This document shows, piece after piece, positions 27,029 to 37,500 of a stretch of DNA of 57,997 nt; within the stretch, counting starts at the first letter, position 1, and every line of letters starts with the position of its first letter. A model generated the notes under the pieces. The model saw only the letters and a list, made by a program, of their open reading frames with translations, was not told where the DNA came from and did not search any database. This DNA comes from HyVt-337 sp964428895. GTDB taxonomy: Bacteria; Planctomycetota; Phycisphaerae; SM23-33. The translations under genes were made by a program, and so were the position numbers. Where the stretch lies: the NCBI GenBank assembly GCA_964428895.1, contig CAYRZU010000014.1, positions 1-57,997 on the forward strand, given 5' to 3'.

Positions 27029-28321
27029 CTAGGCTGCCGATGATGCGCCGGGGTGGGCGACGATCAGTCCACGCTGCTGCTGGCGGGCGGCGTAGTCGGC
27101 CTGTTCGGTGCACCGGATGCCGTCGATCTCGTCGTAGTCGCGGTGGATGACGGCAACGACGTCACCATCGCGCCCGCCGGAGCGGACAAGCTCGTCCAGG
27201 ATCTTCAGCGCCTCGGGGCGAGACATCCCCGGGCGATAGGGGCGGTCTTCGGCGAGCGCTGCGAAGGTGTCGGCCACGGCCATAACGCGTGAGCCGAGGG
27301 TCAGGTCCTTGGCTCCGTGGTGGAAGGGGTAACCCTCGCCGTCGAGCCGTTCGTGATGGAAGCTGGACCATTCGCTGATCTGGGGCATGCCGCCGATGGT
27401 GCTGAGAATGCGGTGGGTGTGGTAGGAGTGCTCCTGGATCATGGCGGTTTCGGCCGCGTCGAGCTTGCCGGGCTTATCCAGCACGGAGGTGGGCACCATC
27501 AGCTTGCCCAGATCGTGTAGGTACCCGGCTCCGTGGATCAGTTCGGCTTCGCGCGGGGAGAAACTGAGCCGCTCGGCCAGGGCCTGGGCGCAAGCGGCCA
27601 CGCCGGCTGAGTGTGTGGCGGTCCAGGGGCTAAGGCCGTCTACGACCTGCCCGAAGATGTTGGCGATCCGTTCAACCGCGCCGACGTCGATGGTCACGGT
27701 GGGCCAGTCGAGTTCGTTGGTGACCAGGCCGTAGATCCGTCGGCTGGAGCAGTTCAGCCAGAATGCTTCGGGACGGGCGGCAGAGCAGAACGCTTCGGCC
27801 ACATCGGGGTGGAACTCTTGCCCCGACAGCGATTGAACGCGCCTGACGAGTTGGTCGGCCAGTTGCAGTGGGCTCGGGGTGGCCGAGAAGGCCGAGGCGA
27901 CGACGTCGGCCAAGTGGACAATCTGACCGGCCAGAAGCATCTCCGGCTCGGGGGCCCCAACCGACCGACCGCCATCCCATGGCAGGTGGTGGCATCGGAC
28001 GATTCTTGCGGCCCCTTCGAACAGATCGTCCTGACAAAGCAGGGCGTAGCCGGCTTCGGCGTGGCCGCCGATACCTTGCCACGATGGATCCGACTCCGTC
28101 GGCGTCATACGCGCCGCCCAGGGGACACCGATGTCATGGAGCGCTGCGGCGTGGAAGACGTCACGCAGACGCTCGCCGTCGATACCCAGATGACGGGCGG
28201 CGTTGGTTGCCACATAAGCCGTCCGCAGGCCGTGATCGGCCACGTTGCTGGTCAGCCCGTCCAGCGCGTCGCATAGCGACAGCACCAACCGATGAAGAGG
28301 GACTTGCGGATTGATGATCAT
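27029..28321 (-). CDS. HD-GYP domain protein, paralogue
   Basis: This 430-residue protein is a clear paralogue of the one at 22094-23386, with the same length and the same MIINPQVPLHRLVLSL start. Its C-terminal HD-GYP domain is intact (THSAG, LHDLGK, HHERLDGEGYP, AVADTFAALAEDRPYR), and the N-terminal HD domain is degenerate (AALHDIG, VRCHH, HLADVVASAF). It is predicted to hydrolyse cyclic-di-GMP. It is transcribed divergently from the hybrid histidine kinase across 412 bp and lies upstream of the second GH116-like gene on the same strand. Confidence 0.87.
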   Translation of the reverse strand: MIINPQVPLHRLVLSLCDALDGLTSNVADHGLRTAYVATNAARHLGIDGERLRDVFHAAALHDIGVPWAARMTPTESDPSWQGIGGHAEAGYALLCQDDLFEGAARIVRCHHLPWDGGRSVGAPEPEMLLAGQIVHLADVVASAFSATPSPLQLADQLVRRVQSLSGQEFHPDVAEAFCSAARPEAFWLNCSSRRIYGLVTNELDWPTVTIDVGAVERIANIFGQVVDGLSPWTATHSAGVAACAQALAERLSFSPREAELIHGAGYLHDLGKLMVPTSVLDKPGKLDAAETAMIQEHSYHTHRILSTIGGMPQISEWSSFHHERLDGEGYPFHHGAKDLTLGSRVMAVADTFAALAEDRPYRPGMSRPEALKILDELVRSGGRDGDVVAVIHRDYDEIDGIRCTEQADYAARQQQRGLIVAHPGASSAA

Positions 28322-28733
28322 GATGCGCCCGCCTGACGGTTTTGACCCTTAGGGCCCCGTTCTGCTGCTTTTGCGGTCTGTCTTCACAAGTGTTAATTCG
28401 GCCCGTCTGCCAGGTGACTTGAGGTGTTGAGGGTCGGGAAAGTAATGATTTCCTTGTAGGGGAATATACGCGCTCTCTGGCCCCCTCTTCGACGTGGCCA
28501 GGCCCCCGATCGGGCTTGGAAGGTCACCAAGTGGAAACTGTTTTATTAACTCGCCGCTAAAGCGGCCCTCATATCGCGTCGAAAGAAACGGTGGACGAAA
28601 CGGTTAGTCGTGGCACCTTCACAGTAGCTGCTCTCCATAACATACTTATGTGGCAATGTGTTACAGTAGGAGATGCGGCGGCCATGCTGAAATTCGGATT
28701 ACGTTCTTGAGTCGACCTGGGAGATAGCCCTTC
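28322..28733. other. 412-bp divergent intergenic region
   Basis: This gap separates the HD-GYP gene from the hybrid kinase and must carry promoters for both. It is markedly AT-richer than the genes around it. It contains the inverted repeat at 28636-28650 flanked by two ACAGTAG copies (28621-28627 and 28662-28668). I see no open reading frame or RNA gene. Confidence 0.5.
28636..28650. promoter_or_regulatory. Possible operator inverted repeat
   Basis: CATAA-CATAC-TTATG forms a 5-bp inverted repeat about 85 bp before the hybrid-kinase ATG, bracketed by the direct repeat ACAGTAG on both sides. The symmetric layout in an AT-rich promoter region suggests a protein-binding site. This is a visual call only. 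Confidence 0.3.
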
Positions 28734-30731
28734 ATGCGTATTCTTCTAGCTGAAGATGACGCCTTTTCGCGTCGGTTCCTCGGCAAGAGCCTTGCCGATT
28801 GGGGCTACGACGTGGTGTTCGCCGCTGACGGCCAGGAAGCGTGGGACATCCTCGAGGCCGACCAGGGGCTGATCCTGGTCGTGCTGGACTGGATGATGCC
28901 CGGGATGGGCGGCGTGGAGTTGTGCCGGAAGATTCGGGCCGAGATGTCCGACCGCTGGCTGTACCTGGTCATGCTGACCGCCAGCGACCAGACCGAGCAC
29001 CTGGTCGAGGCCGTCGAGGCCGGCGCCGATGATTTCGTCAAAAAGACCGACGACATCCGGGCGTTGCGGGCCCGGCTGTCCATCGCCAGTCGCCTCATCG
29101 ACCTGCAGGGGATGAACGTCGAGTTCGAGCAAGCCATTGGCAAGGCCAACCAAATGGCGGTCGACGCCGAATTGGCCAGTTCGGCCAAGAGTGAATTCCT
29201 CGCCAATATGAGCCACGAAATCCGCACCCCGATGACGGCCATCCTGGGCTACGCGGACCTGCTCACCGAGGCCGGCCTGACCGGCAGCGACCGGCTGAAC
29301 TACATTTCCGTGATCCGCCGAAACGGCGAACACCTACTGGCGCTGATCAACGACGTGCTGGACTTGGCCAAGATCGAAGCCGGCAGGATGCAGCTCTCGC
29401 TAGGCGCCTGTGACGTGACGGGGTTGGTCACGGACGTAGCCAAGACCATGATCGTGCCCGCCGAGTGTCGCCACAATGAGATGCAGGTCGACTTCACGAC
29501 CGAGATGCCGGTGATGATCCAATCCGACTCGGTCCGGTTGCGGCAGGCGCTGATGAACCTGGTCGGCAACGCCGTGAAGTTCACCGAGAACGGCGCGATT
29601 CGCATCGTGGCCAGTTTCCAGCCGGACTGGCGAGAAGGCGTGTCGGCGATTCGGTTCGACGTGACCGATACCGGCATCGGCATCAAGAAGAGCAAACTGC
29701 AATCGCTGTTCCGTCCGTTCGTGCAGGCCGATTCCTCCACCAGCCGTAAGTATGGCGGGACGGGGCTGGGCCTGACCATTACCAAGCATATCTCCGAACT
29801 GCTCGGCGGCGAGGTGGCTGTCGAAAGCAAGCTCGGGAAGGGCAGCACCTTCTCGCTGGTTGTCCCGACCGGGGATCTGAACGGTGTTGAGCTCGCCCAG
29901 ATCGACCCGGACGAGCTGACTCAGGAGGTCCGGGCCTCAGCGAAGAGGCCCACCCAGGACCTTACCGGACTTCGCCTGCTGCTGGCCGAAGACGGCTACG
30001 ACAATCAACTCCTGCTGCGGACGATCTTGGGCCGGGCCGGCGCCACTGTGGACCTGGCCGAGAACGGCCGGGAGGCCGTCGCCCGAGCCAAGAAGGTCCC
30101 CTACGACGTAATCCTGATGGACATGCAGATGCCGGAGATGGACGGGTACACCGCCACCAGCCTGTTGCGGAAGGGCGGCTACGAAGGGCCGATCCTGGCC
30201 CTGACCGCTCACGGCATGGCGGGCGACCGCGACAAGTGCCTCCAAGCCGGCTGCAACGAATACCTGACCAAACCCATTGACCGTGAAATCTTGTTCCAGG
30301 AGGTCTGTCGGTTCTCGGGCTGGGAGATGACCGACCCGGCCAAATCGGCCGTGGGGGCCCCCGACGTTGCTGAGCCGCCACCGAGCGCCGATGCCGCTGC
30401 CTCGCAGGTCGACGGGGACGCTCTTCGAAGCGACTATGCCAACGATCCCGACCTGGTCGAATTGATCGAGGATTTCGTCGGTCGATTGGACGACATTGCC
30501 GGAGCCATGACCCAGGCCCTGCGGGCCAACGATTTTGAAGGCCTCCAGAGCCAGGCCCACCAGATGAAGGGCGCCGGTGGGCTCTACGGATTTCCCACGG
30601 TCAGCTCCACCGCGGCATTGCTGGAGACCGCAGCCAAGTCCAAGGACGCCGAAGCGGCCACACTATCGCTCAGTCAGTTGTGTGCACTCTTCCAGGCGAT
30701 TGTTCGGGGGTGGCAGGCGCAGACCGCCTAG
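28734..30731 (+). CDS. Hybrid histidine kinase (REC-HisKA-HATPase-REC-HPt)
   Basis: The 665-residue protein contains an N-terminal receiver (phospho-acceptor D52 in VLDWMMPG), a HisKA dimerisation domain with MSHEIRTPM (His161), a HATPase domain (NLVGNAVKFTENG, DTGIGI, GGTGLGLTI), a second receiver (ILMDMQMPEMDG) and a C-terminal HPt domain with HQMKGAGG. There is no membrane segment, so it is a cytoplasmic multistep phosphorelay hub that takes input through its N-terminal receiver. A REC-GGDEF gene follows after 10 bp, so its output probably controls cyclic-di-GMP synthesis. Confidence 0.93.
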   Translation: MRILLAEDDAFSRRFLGKSLADWGYDVVFAADGQEAWDILEADQGLILVVLDWMMPGMGGVELCRKIRAEMSDRWLYLVMLTASDQTEHLVEAVEAGADDFVKKTDDIRALRARLSIASRLIDLQGMNVEFEQAIGKANQMAVDAELASSAKSEFLANMSHEIRTPMTAILGYADLLTEAGLTGSDRLNYISVIRRNGEHLLALINDVLDLAKIEAGRMQLSLGACDVTGLVTDVAKTMIVPAECRHNEMQVDFTTEMPVMIQSDSVRLRQALMNLVGNAVKFTENGAIRIVASFQPDWREGVSAIRFDVTDTGIGIKKSKLQSLFRPFVQADSSTSRKYGGTGLGLTITKHISELLGGEVAVESKLGKGSTFSLVVPTGDLNGVELAQIDPDELTQEVRASAKRPTQDLTGLRLLLAEDGYDNQLLLRTILGRAGATVDLAENGREAVARAKKVPYDVILMDMQMPEMDGYTATSLLRKGGYEGPILALTAHGMAGDRDKCLQAGCNEYLTKPIDREILFQEVCRFSGWEMTDPAKSAVGAPDVAEPPPSADAAASQVDGDALRSDYANDPDLVELIEDFVGRLDDIAGAMTQALRANDFEGLQSQAHQMKGAGGLYGFPTVSSTAALLETAAKSKDAEAATLSLSQLCALFQAIVRGWQAQTA

Positions 30732-30741
30732 ATAGGAAGCG

Positions 30742-31641
30742 ATGACGATGAAGGTCCTGATCATAGATGACAGCCCGGACGCCGTTGCCGTTGCTCGCGT
30801 CCGCTTGAAGAAGGACGGCCTGGACGTGTGCGTGGCCCCTGACGGCCAGACCGGCCTGGACATGGCCGCGTCCGAGAAGCCCGACCTGATCCTGCTCGAC
30901 ATCGCCATGCCCGGCATGTCCGGTTTTGAGGTCTGTCATCACCTCAAGGCCGATCCCAACCTGTCGATGATTCCCGTGATCTTCCTGACGGCCATGGACG
31001 ATACCGAGCAGAAGGTGCGTGGCCTGGAACTGGGCGCCGTGGACTACGTGACCAAGCCCTTCGACGGGTTCGAACTGCGGGCCCGCGTCAACGCCGCTCT
31101 GCGGACCAAACGCTTCGCGGACATGCTGATCGAACACGCCAACGTGGATCCGTTGACCGAACTGCCCAACCGCCGCGCCCTGACCAAGCAACTGGAGAAG
31201 GAATGGGCCCGCGTCGAACGCCACGGCGGGAGCTTCTCATTGATCATGGTGGACGTGGACCACTTCAAGGTTGTCAACGACACCTACGGACACAGCGTGG
31301 GCGACCATATCCTTCGTTCCGTGGCCCAAGTTTTGGCCGGTGAATGTCGAGAGGTCGACACCCCCGCCCGCTACGGCGGCGAGGAGTTCGCCATCGTCGC
31401 GCCGAACCAGTCGACCGACGGGGCCACGACGCTGGCCGAACGCTGTCGGGTGAGCCTGGAACAGATGGCGGTGGAGCATCACCAGGAGCAGATCCAGGTC
31501 ACGGCCAGCTTTGGCGTGGCCGACTCGACCAACGCCGATTCCGTCATTGAGCTAGTCGAACAGGCCGACGCTTGCCTCTACGAGGCCAAGGCCGGCGGTC
31601 GAAACGCCGTCTGCTGCCACAGCAGCGCCGTCCGCTCCTAG
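30742..31641 (+). CDS. REC-GGDEF diguanylate cyclase
   Basis: The 299-residue response regulator has a receiver domain (D53 in LLDIAMPG, conserved KPF near residue 103) and a GGDEF domain with an intact GGEEF active site. An RxxD product-inhibition site (REVD) lies five residues before it. It should make cyclic-di-GMP when phosphorylated. It follows the hybrid kinase by 10 bp and is its likely partner. Two HD-GYP genes nearby would provide the opposing activity. Its stop overlaps the stop of the convergent alcohol dehydrogenase (CTAG). Confidence 0.93.
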   Translation: MTMKVLIIDDSPDAVAVARVRLKKDGLDVCVAPDGQTGLDMAASEKPDLILLDIAMPGMSGFEVCHHLKADPNLSMIPVIFLTAMDDTEQKVRGLELGAVDYVTKPFDGFELRARVNAALRTKRFADMLIEHANVDPLTELPNRRALTKQLEKEWARVERHGGSFSLIMVDVDHFKVVNDTYGHSVGDHILRSVAQVLAGECREVDTPARYGGEEFAIVAPNQSTDGATTLAERCRVSLEQMAVEHHQEQIQVTASFGVADSTNADSVIELVEQADACLYEAKAGGRNAVCCHSSAVRS

Positions 31642-32723
31642 GGACGAACCGCCACCCGGATGTGCTTGCCGGTGGCGGCTTCAGCGACGGCGTCGTTGAT
31701 CCGGTCGAGCGAGAAGCAGCTTCCCACGATATCGGCAAAGGGGGCTTCATCTGCGGCGCCGGCCAGGAACCGCAGGGCCTCGCCCAGGTGCCTGGGGGCG
31801 TAGTTGTGGATGCCCTTCATGGTCGCACAGCGGCGCGTAATCTGATTGCCGTCCAGTTCGAACGATGTTCCGGGGGTGACCAGCCCGGCGATCAAATACC
31901 GCCCGCCGATTCGCATCGCCTCCAACGCCACCGGGACCACTGGCGCCTGTCCGCAGACCTCGAAGGCCACATCGGCGCCGCGGCCGTCCGTTAGATCGCG
32001 CGTGGCCGCGACAATCGCCTCGTCGCCGGCGTCAGCGGGATTGACGCACACATCAGCGCCGAACCGTTGGGCCAGGGCTAATCGGCCGGCATCGACGTCG
32101 GCGACGACAATTCGCGCCGCGCCTCGATCCCGACACAACGCTACCAGGTTCAACCCCAGCAGCCCCATGCCCTGAATCAGCACCACCTCGCCTTCAGCCA
32201 GGCCGATCGTGTCGGCGGCGCAGACGATGGTGGCCAGGGCGCAGTTGGCGGGGGTGGCGACTTCGTCGGGCACATTGTCAGGAACACGAAAGATCGCCGT
32301 GCCGGGCCAGAGACAGATGTGCTCGGCGAAGCCTCCCGTCAGCGGCGGATCGTCCTCGCACGACGTATGGCCGTACTTGCGCAGGCTCACGCACTTGTTG
32401 GGCAACTCGTGCGTGCAGAAGAAGCACACGCCGCAACTGGCCATGATGGTCCAGGAGACGCGGTCACCGATGGCCAGCCGTTCCCCCAGCGCGTCGTGGG
32501 TCAGCCCCTCGCCCAATTGGACGATCTCGCCCAGAATCTCATGGCCCAGGATCAGCGGGGCCGGTTCGGTGCGGCGGCCTGAAATGGTGTGCAGGTCCGA
32601 CCCGCAGATGGTGGACATGAGCACCTTGCACAACGCCGCGCCCGGGGCAAGGCGATCGGGCAAGGCAAACTCCCGCAGTTCCAGCGGGCGACCGACCTCG
32701 GTGAACACAGCGGCTTGGCTCAT
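31638..32723 (-). CDS. Zinc-dependent alcohol dehydrogenase
   Basis: This 361-residue medium-chain dehydrogenase has catalytic zinc ligands in STICGSDLHT (Cys40) and GHE (His61, Glu62), and a structural zinc lobe with four cysteines in CGVCFFCTHELPNKC. A Rossmann segment GMGLLGLNLVALCRDRGA follows. The ATG at 32723 carries a GAGGA site; the frame is open upstream but lacks one. The CGSDLHT/SGRR context resembles dehydrogenases associated with phosphonate metabolism, but no phosphonate gene is in the window. It is divergent from rtcB and convergent, with overlapping stops, to the GGDEF gene. Confidence 0.88.
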   Translation of the reverse strand: MSQAAVFTEVGRPLELREFALPDRLAPGAALCKVLMSTICGSDLHTISGRRTEPAPLILGHEILGEIVQLGEGLTHDALGERLAIGDRVSWTIMASCGVCFFCTHELPNKCVSLRKYGHTSCEDDPPLTGGFAEHICLWPGTAIFRVPDNVPDEVATPANCALATIVCAADTIGLAEGEVVLIQGMGLLGLNLVALCRDRGAARIVVADVDAGRLALAQRFGADVCVNPADAGDEAIVAATRDLTDGRGADVAFEVCGQAPVVPVALEAMRIGGRYLIAGLVTPGTSFELDGNQITRRCATMKGIHNYAPRHLGEALRFLAGAADEAPFADIVGSCFSLDRINDAVAEAATGKHIRVAVRP

Positions 32724-32826
32724 GAGCAGTTCCTCGCGGCAGGGAGCTATCGCGACGGGCGGATTATAAGCCGCCGCTGTTCGGGCGTCGAGTTTGCCCG
32801 GGCGGCCGGGCCCGTTAGAATAGAGG

Positions 32827-34251
32827 ATGACGTCCATGTCGCGACGGTTCAGGATCATGAAGGCCAAGGAACTATTCAATCTGGGAGTGCCCAAGGGCTC
32901 GGCCATGCAGTCGGCCATGCGCGCCGCGGCGGCTGCGGCCCAGTCCGGCATGAACCGCAAGACGGTCCGTCAGGTGGTGGCGTCGGTGGTGGCCAATCCG
33001 TCGGGCTACGACGACGATCCGATCTTCGGTGGGCTAGCCGAGGCGCTTCAGGCCACGGCCGACGCCCAGGCCAACTACGAGGCGCGAACCGAATCCGCCC
33101 CATGGAAGCAGTGGGGCAGGGATCTCGAGGCGGGCGCCGTCGAGCAGATGCGAAACGCCTGCCGTCTGCCGGTGACCGTCTGCGGCGCCCTGATGCCCGA
33201 CGCCCACCAGGGCTACGGCCTGCCCATTGGCGGGGTGATGGCCACCGACAACGTCGTTGTCCCCTACGCCGTCGGCGTGGACATCGCCTGCCGCATGAAG
33301 CTGTCGGTGTTGGATTGGCCGACTCAAGCCCTCCAAGGCCGTCAGCAGCAATTGCGAAACGCCTTGGAAGCCGAAACGCGCTTCGGCGTGGGCGCCGCGT
33401 TTCGCGACCGCCGCCACCACGATGTGATGGACGACGACTGGTCCCTCAGTAAAGTCACTCGCGACGGGCGCGACAAAGCCTGGCGTCAGCTCGGCACCAG
33501 CGGCGGCGGCAACCACTTTGCGGAGTACGGCGTCTTGAACGTCTTCGCCGAAGGGATGGGCTTGGCGCCCGGTGAGTACCTGGCGCTGCTGAGTCATAGC
33601 GGCTCGCGCGGGGTCGGCCTGGCCGTGGCCGAGCATTACAGCAAGCTGGCCATGCGACAACATCCGGAATTGCCCAAGGAGTTGATCCATCTGGCGTGGC
33701 TGGATCTGGTCAGCGAAGCCGGGCAGGAATACTGGCGGGCGATGGAGCTGATGGGCCGATACGCCGCCGCGAACCACGCGCTGATTCACCGGCATGTGAT
33801 TCGCAATCTAGGCGCCCAGGTCCTGGCCGATGTGGAGAACCATCACAACTTCGCCTGGCGGGAGGTCCACGGCGGGCGCGACGTGGTCGTCCACCGGAAG
33901 GGCGCCACACCGGCGGGCGAGGGGGCGTTGGGTGTCATCCCCGGGTCGATGGCCACCAGCGGCTACGTGGTCATCGGCAAGGGGAACGCGCGGTCTCTGA
34001 ATTCGGCCGCCCACGGGGCCGGGCGACGCATGAGCCGCGCCGCCGCCAAACGCCAATTCACCTGGAGCCAGGCCAAGCAATTGCTGGGGGAACGCGGCGT
34101 GACGGTCATCTCGGCCGGCCTGGACGAGGTACCCATGGCGTATAAGGATATTGAGACAGTCATGGCTGCCCAGCGCGATCTGGTCCAACCGATAGCGAAA
34201 TTCGATCCGAAACTTGTAAAGATGGCCCCGGGGTCTGGCCCCCGACGGTAA
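32827..34251 (+). CDS. rtcB: RtcB family RNA ligase
   Basis: The 474-residue protein has the RtcB hallmarks: MPDAHQGYGLPIGGVMA near residue 125, GVDIACRM (the position of the usual DIGCGM with the metal-binding Cys), LGTSGGGNHF, LSHSGSRG, ENHHNFAW and the guanylylated-His motif HGAGRRMSR. It would join 2',3'-cyclic-phosphate or 3'-phosphate RNA ends to 5'-OH ends using GTP and Mn. The DIACRM and TSGGGN variants mark a divergent RtcB branch. No archease or rtcA is present here. A second in-frame ATG ten codons in is an alternative start. Confidence 0.9.
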   Translation: MTSMSRRFRIMKAKELFNLGVPKGSAMQSAMRAAAAAAQSGMNRKTVRQVVASVVANPSGYDDDPIFGGLAEALQATADAQANYEARTESAPWKQWGRDLEAGAVEQMRNACRLPVTVCGALMPDAHQGYGLPIGGVMATDNVVVPYAVGVDIACRMKLSVLDWPTQALQGRQQQLRNALEAETRFGVGAAFRDRRHHDVMDDDWSLSKVTRDGRDKAWRQLGTSGGGNHFAEYGVLNVFAEGMGLAPGEYLALLSHSGSRGVGLAVAEHYSKLAMRQHPELPKELIHLAWLDLVSEAGQEYWRAMELMGRYAAANHALIHRHVIRNLGAQVLADVENHHNFAWREVHGGRDVVVHRKGATPAGEGALGVIPGSMATSGYVVIGKGNARSLNSAAHGAGRRMSRAAAKRQFTWSQAKQLLGERGVTVISAGLDEVPMAYKDIETVMAAQRDLVQPIAKFDPKLVKMAPGSGPRR

Positions 34252-34541
34252 CTGTCTTTAACGTTTTGGCTTGAAGGGCTTTAACTTCAATTCCATCCCC
34301 ACGACCTTCCTTGACTTCGTGGGGTGGTTACCTTAAACTAGTTTGATTGTGTAGACTCGTCAGGAGGGCCCGGGCGAATCGACGCGAAACCGTTCGGCGG
34401 GATAGCGGTAAGGTTTGTTTCGACTACCAGATAGGTCGGACGGGCGCTCATGGACGGGACGGACATCCCACCATCGTTTGTGCATTGTGAGGGCTCGCCT
34501 CAGAGCATGCGGCCGGAAAAGGCCGAGCGGAAGGGCACACT
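34252..34541. other. 290-bp upstream region of first LEPR protease
   Basis: The gap holds the promoter listed at 34311-34339 and about 200 nt of predicted 5' leader. A weak hairpin TTGAAG/CTTCAA (34271-34290) may terminate rtcB. I see no small gene. Confidence 0.5.
34311..34339 (+). promoter_or_regulatory. Sigma-70-like promoter of first LEPR protease
   Basis: TTGACT (34311-34316, five of six consensus bases) and TAAACT (34334-34339, four of six) are separated by exactly 17 bp. The predicted transcript would have a leader of nearly 200 nt before the GTG at 34542. Confidence 0.55.
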
Positions 34542-37500
34542 GTGGATACCCACTCTCGTAGGAATCGTCTAGACAAGGCTGTCATCGAAAACCTCGAACC
34601 ACGTTTGCTTCTCAGCGCGGCGTCATCCGTGGAATGCCTGGACTTGACGGCCAGCGCCGGTCTGATCCAGCTCGAATATGATCTGCCCGCGCTGCAGATC
34701 GAACAGGCCTACACCGGTGAGGCCGGGCCCATCTCCCGTGTCGTACTGGGAGATGAGCAGCTGTCCGGCGGAACGGGCCAGGTGTTGTTGCCGTCTGTCT
34801 CGACGCAAGTGGTTATCCCCTACGGCTACGACGTGGCCGACGTGCTGGTTGAGACCGGGGAGAGAATCTTCCTGGAAGGTCAATACACGCTGGAAGAAGG
34901 CGAGATGCTGATCGCCAACGACGGCCTGACGACTGCGCCGATGGACTGGATTGACCGGTCGGACGGATACGAGGTCGTGGGGCTTCAGCAGCGGCGCGGT
35001 GTGGATATCCTCGTGGTGAACTTCTTCCCGGTGGAATACGCCGACCAGGCCGAGACGGTCTCCTATTTTGATTCCTTGGCGCTGAGCGTGCAGTTGACGC
35101 CGAGCGACGCGACGGCGGCCCAGCCGAATGAGCTTCTGTACCGGCCGGACGAGATACGGCCCCTGGCCGATCAGGTGGATAACCCCGCTGCGCTGGCCAG
35201 CTACGAAGCTGCAGGGGTCGTTTCGTCACCGGCGACCCTAGGCAGTCTGGTCGACCCCGCCGATACCTACACCTACGTGATCATCACGAATAACACTCTG
35301 GCGACCGCGTCGGCCGATTATGACATGGCCGACTTCATCACCCACAAGGAATCGCTGGGCTACAGCGTCGCAATGGTGACGGTCGAGGACATCTACACCA
35401 ATTACACCGGCGCCGACTCGCAGGAGCAGATTCGTAATTTCATTATCGACGCCTACAACGGTTGGGAGACGGACTTCGTTCTGCTAGCCGGCGATTCGTC
35501 GGTCATCCCGTTGCGGAAGCTGTTGGTCCCCGGGAATTCCCCGGACTTGATCGACTCGGACAAGTACTACCAGGGCCTTGACGGTGACTTCAACGCCGAC
35601 GGGGACGGGTATTACGGCGAATACATCGTGGACAGCCCGGACTACGTCTCCGATGTCTATCTCGGCCGCGCGCCCTTCGCCGACGCCACCAAGCTGAGCA
35701 ACTGGGTCTACAAGACCATCACCTACGAGAACAGCATCAACGATCCGTATCGCTACAACGCCCTGATGGTCGGCGAATTCCTCGGGTTCGGCGGCGGCGT
35801 GACGGAATACTCCAAGAACAGCCTCGAGGATCTGCACACGAGGTACTTCGACCAGGATCCGGACTTCCAGGTGGATACGCTCTACGAGGCCGATCAGGCT
35901 TGGGGAGCCACCGAGATCATTGCGGAGATGAACTCCGATACCCACGCCATTTACAACCACCTCGGACACAGCAACGGCGGCATCGTCATGCAGACGCACC
36001 AGGACGACTATGACGCCTACCTGACCAATGATAAATTCTCCTTCATCTACTCTCAGGGATGCTGGCCGGGCTATCTGGGCCCCGGCGGCAGTGTCGCCGA
36101 GCACCTAACGACGCACACGCGCCACGGCGCCGCGGCGGGGATGTTCAACAGCACCTTCGGCTGGTACTACCCCGGCTACATCGACGGCCCGTCGCACGTC
36201 CTCAACCGCCAGTTCTGGGATGCGCTATTCGGCGAAGAGATCAACCAGATCGGCGCGATGAACGCGGATAGCCACACCGACAACCTCGGCGACATCGGCA
36301 CCTGGTACATCCAGGCGGTTATCTATGGCACGACGATCTTTGGCGACCCGTCTTTGGAGATTGTCAGCTTAGATCTGGCCGTTAGGGATGTCGACCCGGT
36401 CTGGGCCTACGACGGCGAATCCTACTCCATGACGCTGGAGGCCAAGCATGCCGCCGGCGGAACGACGTGGGCCTTGATCGGAGGAGCCCTGCCGGATGGG
36501 TTGACGCTGACCGAAGCGACCGGCGTGATCAGCGGCACGCCGACGGTTACCGGCGAGTTCACCTTTACCGTCGAAGTCACCGATGGCGCCGCCGACACCG
36601 CCTCGCGCGAGTTTACGATTCCGGTTCTCGATCGGCTGACCATTACGACGGCTGCGAGCCTTCCGGGCGCGTATGACAACGTCGCCTACAGCACCTTCAT
36701 TACCGTGACCGGTGGCACGGCCGCCTACTCCTTTGCGATCACCGACGGCGCCTTGCCGGCGGGGCTGATTCTGGGCCCGGTCACCGGAGAGATTTCCGGC
36801 ACGACCACCGCCCAAGGCCAGTACGACTTCACCATCGAGGTCAGCGACAGCGCCCCGATCTACGGTCAGACCGCATCACAGGCCTTCACCTTGGACGTCA
36901 CCGCCGTGCCGGCCCAGATCTACGGGCAGGTCTTCGGCGATACCAGCGGCGACGGCGCCCACGACACCGGCGAGTTCGGCCTGAACGGGTGGACGGTGGA
37001 GCTGGTCGACGCCGCCACCGGCGTCGTCGTGGCCACCACGGTCACGGCCAACATGGACCTCGATGGTGACGAGTCCATCAATCCTCAGACCGAGACCGGT
37101 TGCTTCTACTTCGCCAGCGCCCCGGCCGGCGACTACTTCATCCGCCAGGTCAGCCAGAGCGGCTTTGCGGCTACGACAACCTGGCAGGATCCGGTCGGCC
37201 GCGTGTTCGCCGCCGAAGTGGCCGGCGACAACAGCGTGAACATTCTCGAGTTTGATCCGGCCGATGGCAGCGAGATCAACAGTTTCGCCGGGCCGCAGAA
37301 CGTGCAGTTCTCCGGGCTGCAGGGCATGGCGGTCGGACCGGACAGCCTGTTCTACGTCGACGCCAACGACATGCTCTCGCCCACGCTCTATGAACTAGAC
37401 CTGGATACCGGTGCGGTGCTCGATTCCGACACGCTGACCTTCGGCGCCGTCTACGCCATCAAGGGCTTGGCGTATCTGGATGGAAATCTGTATATCCAGT

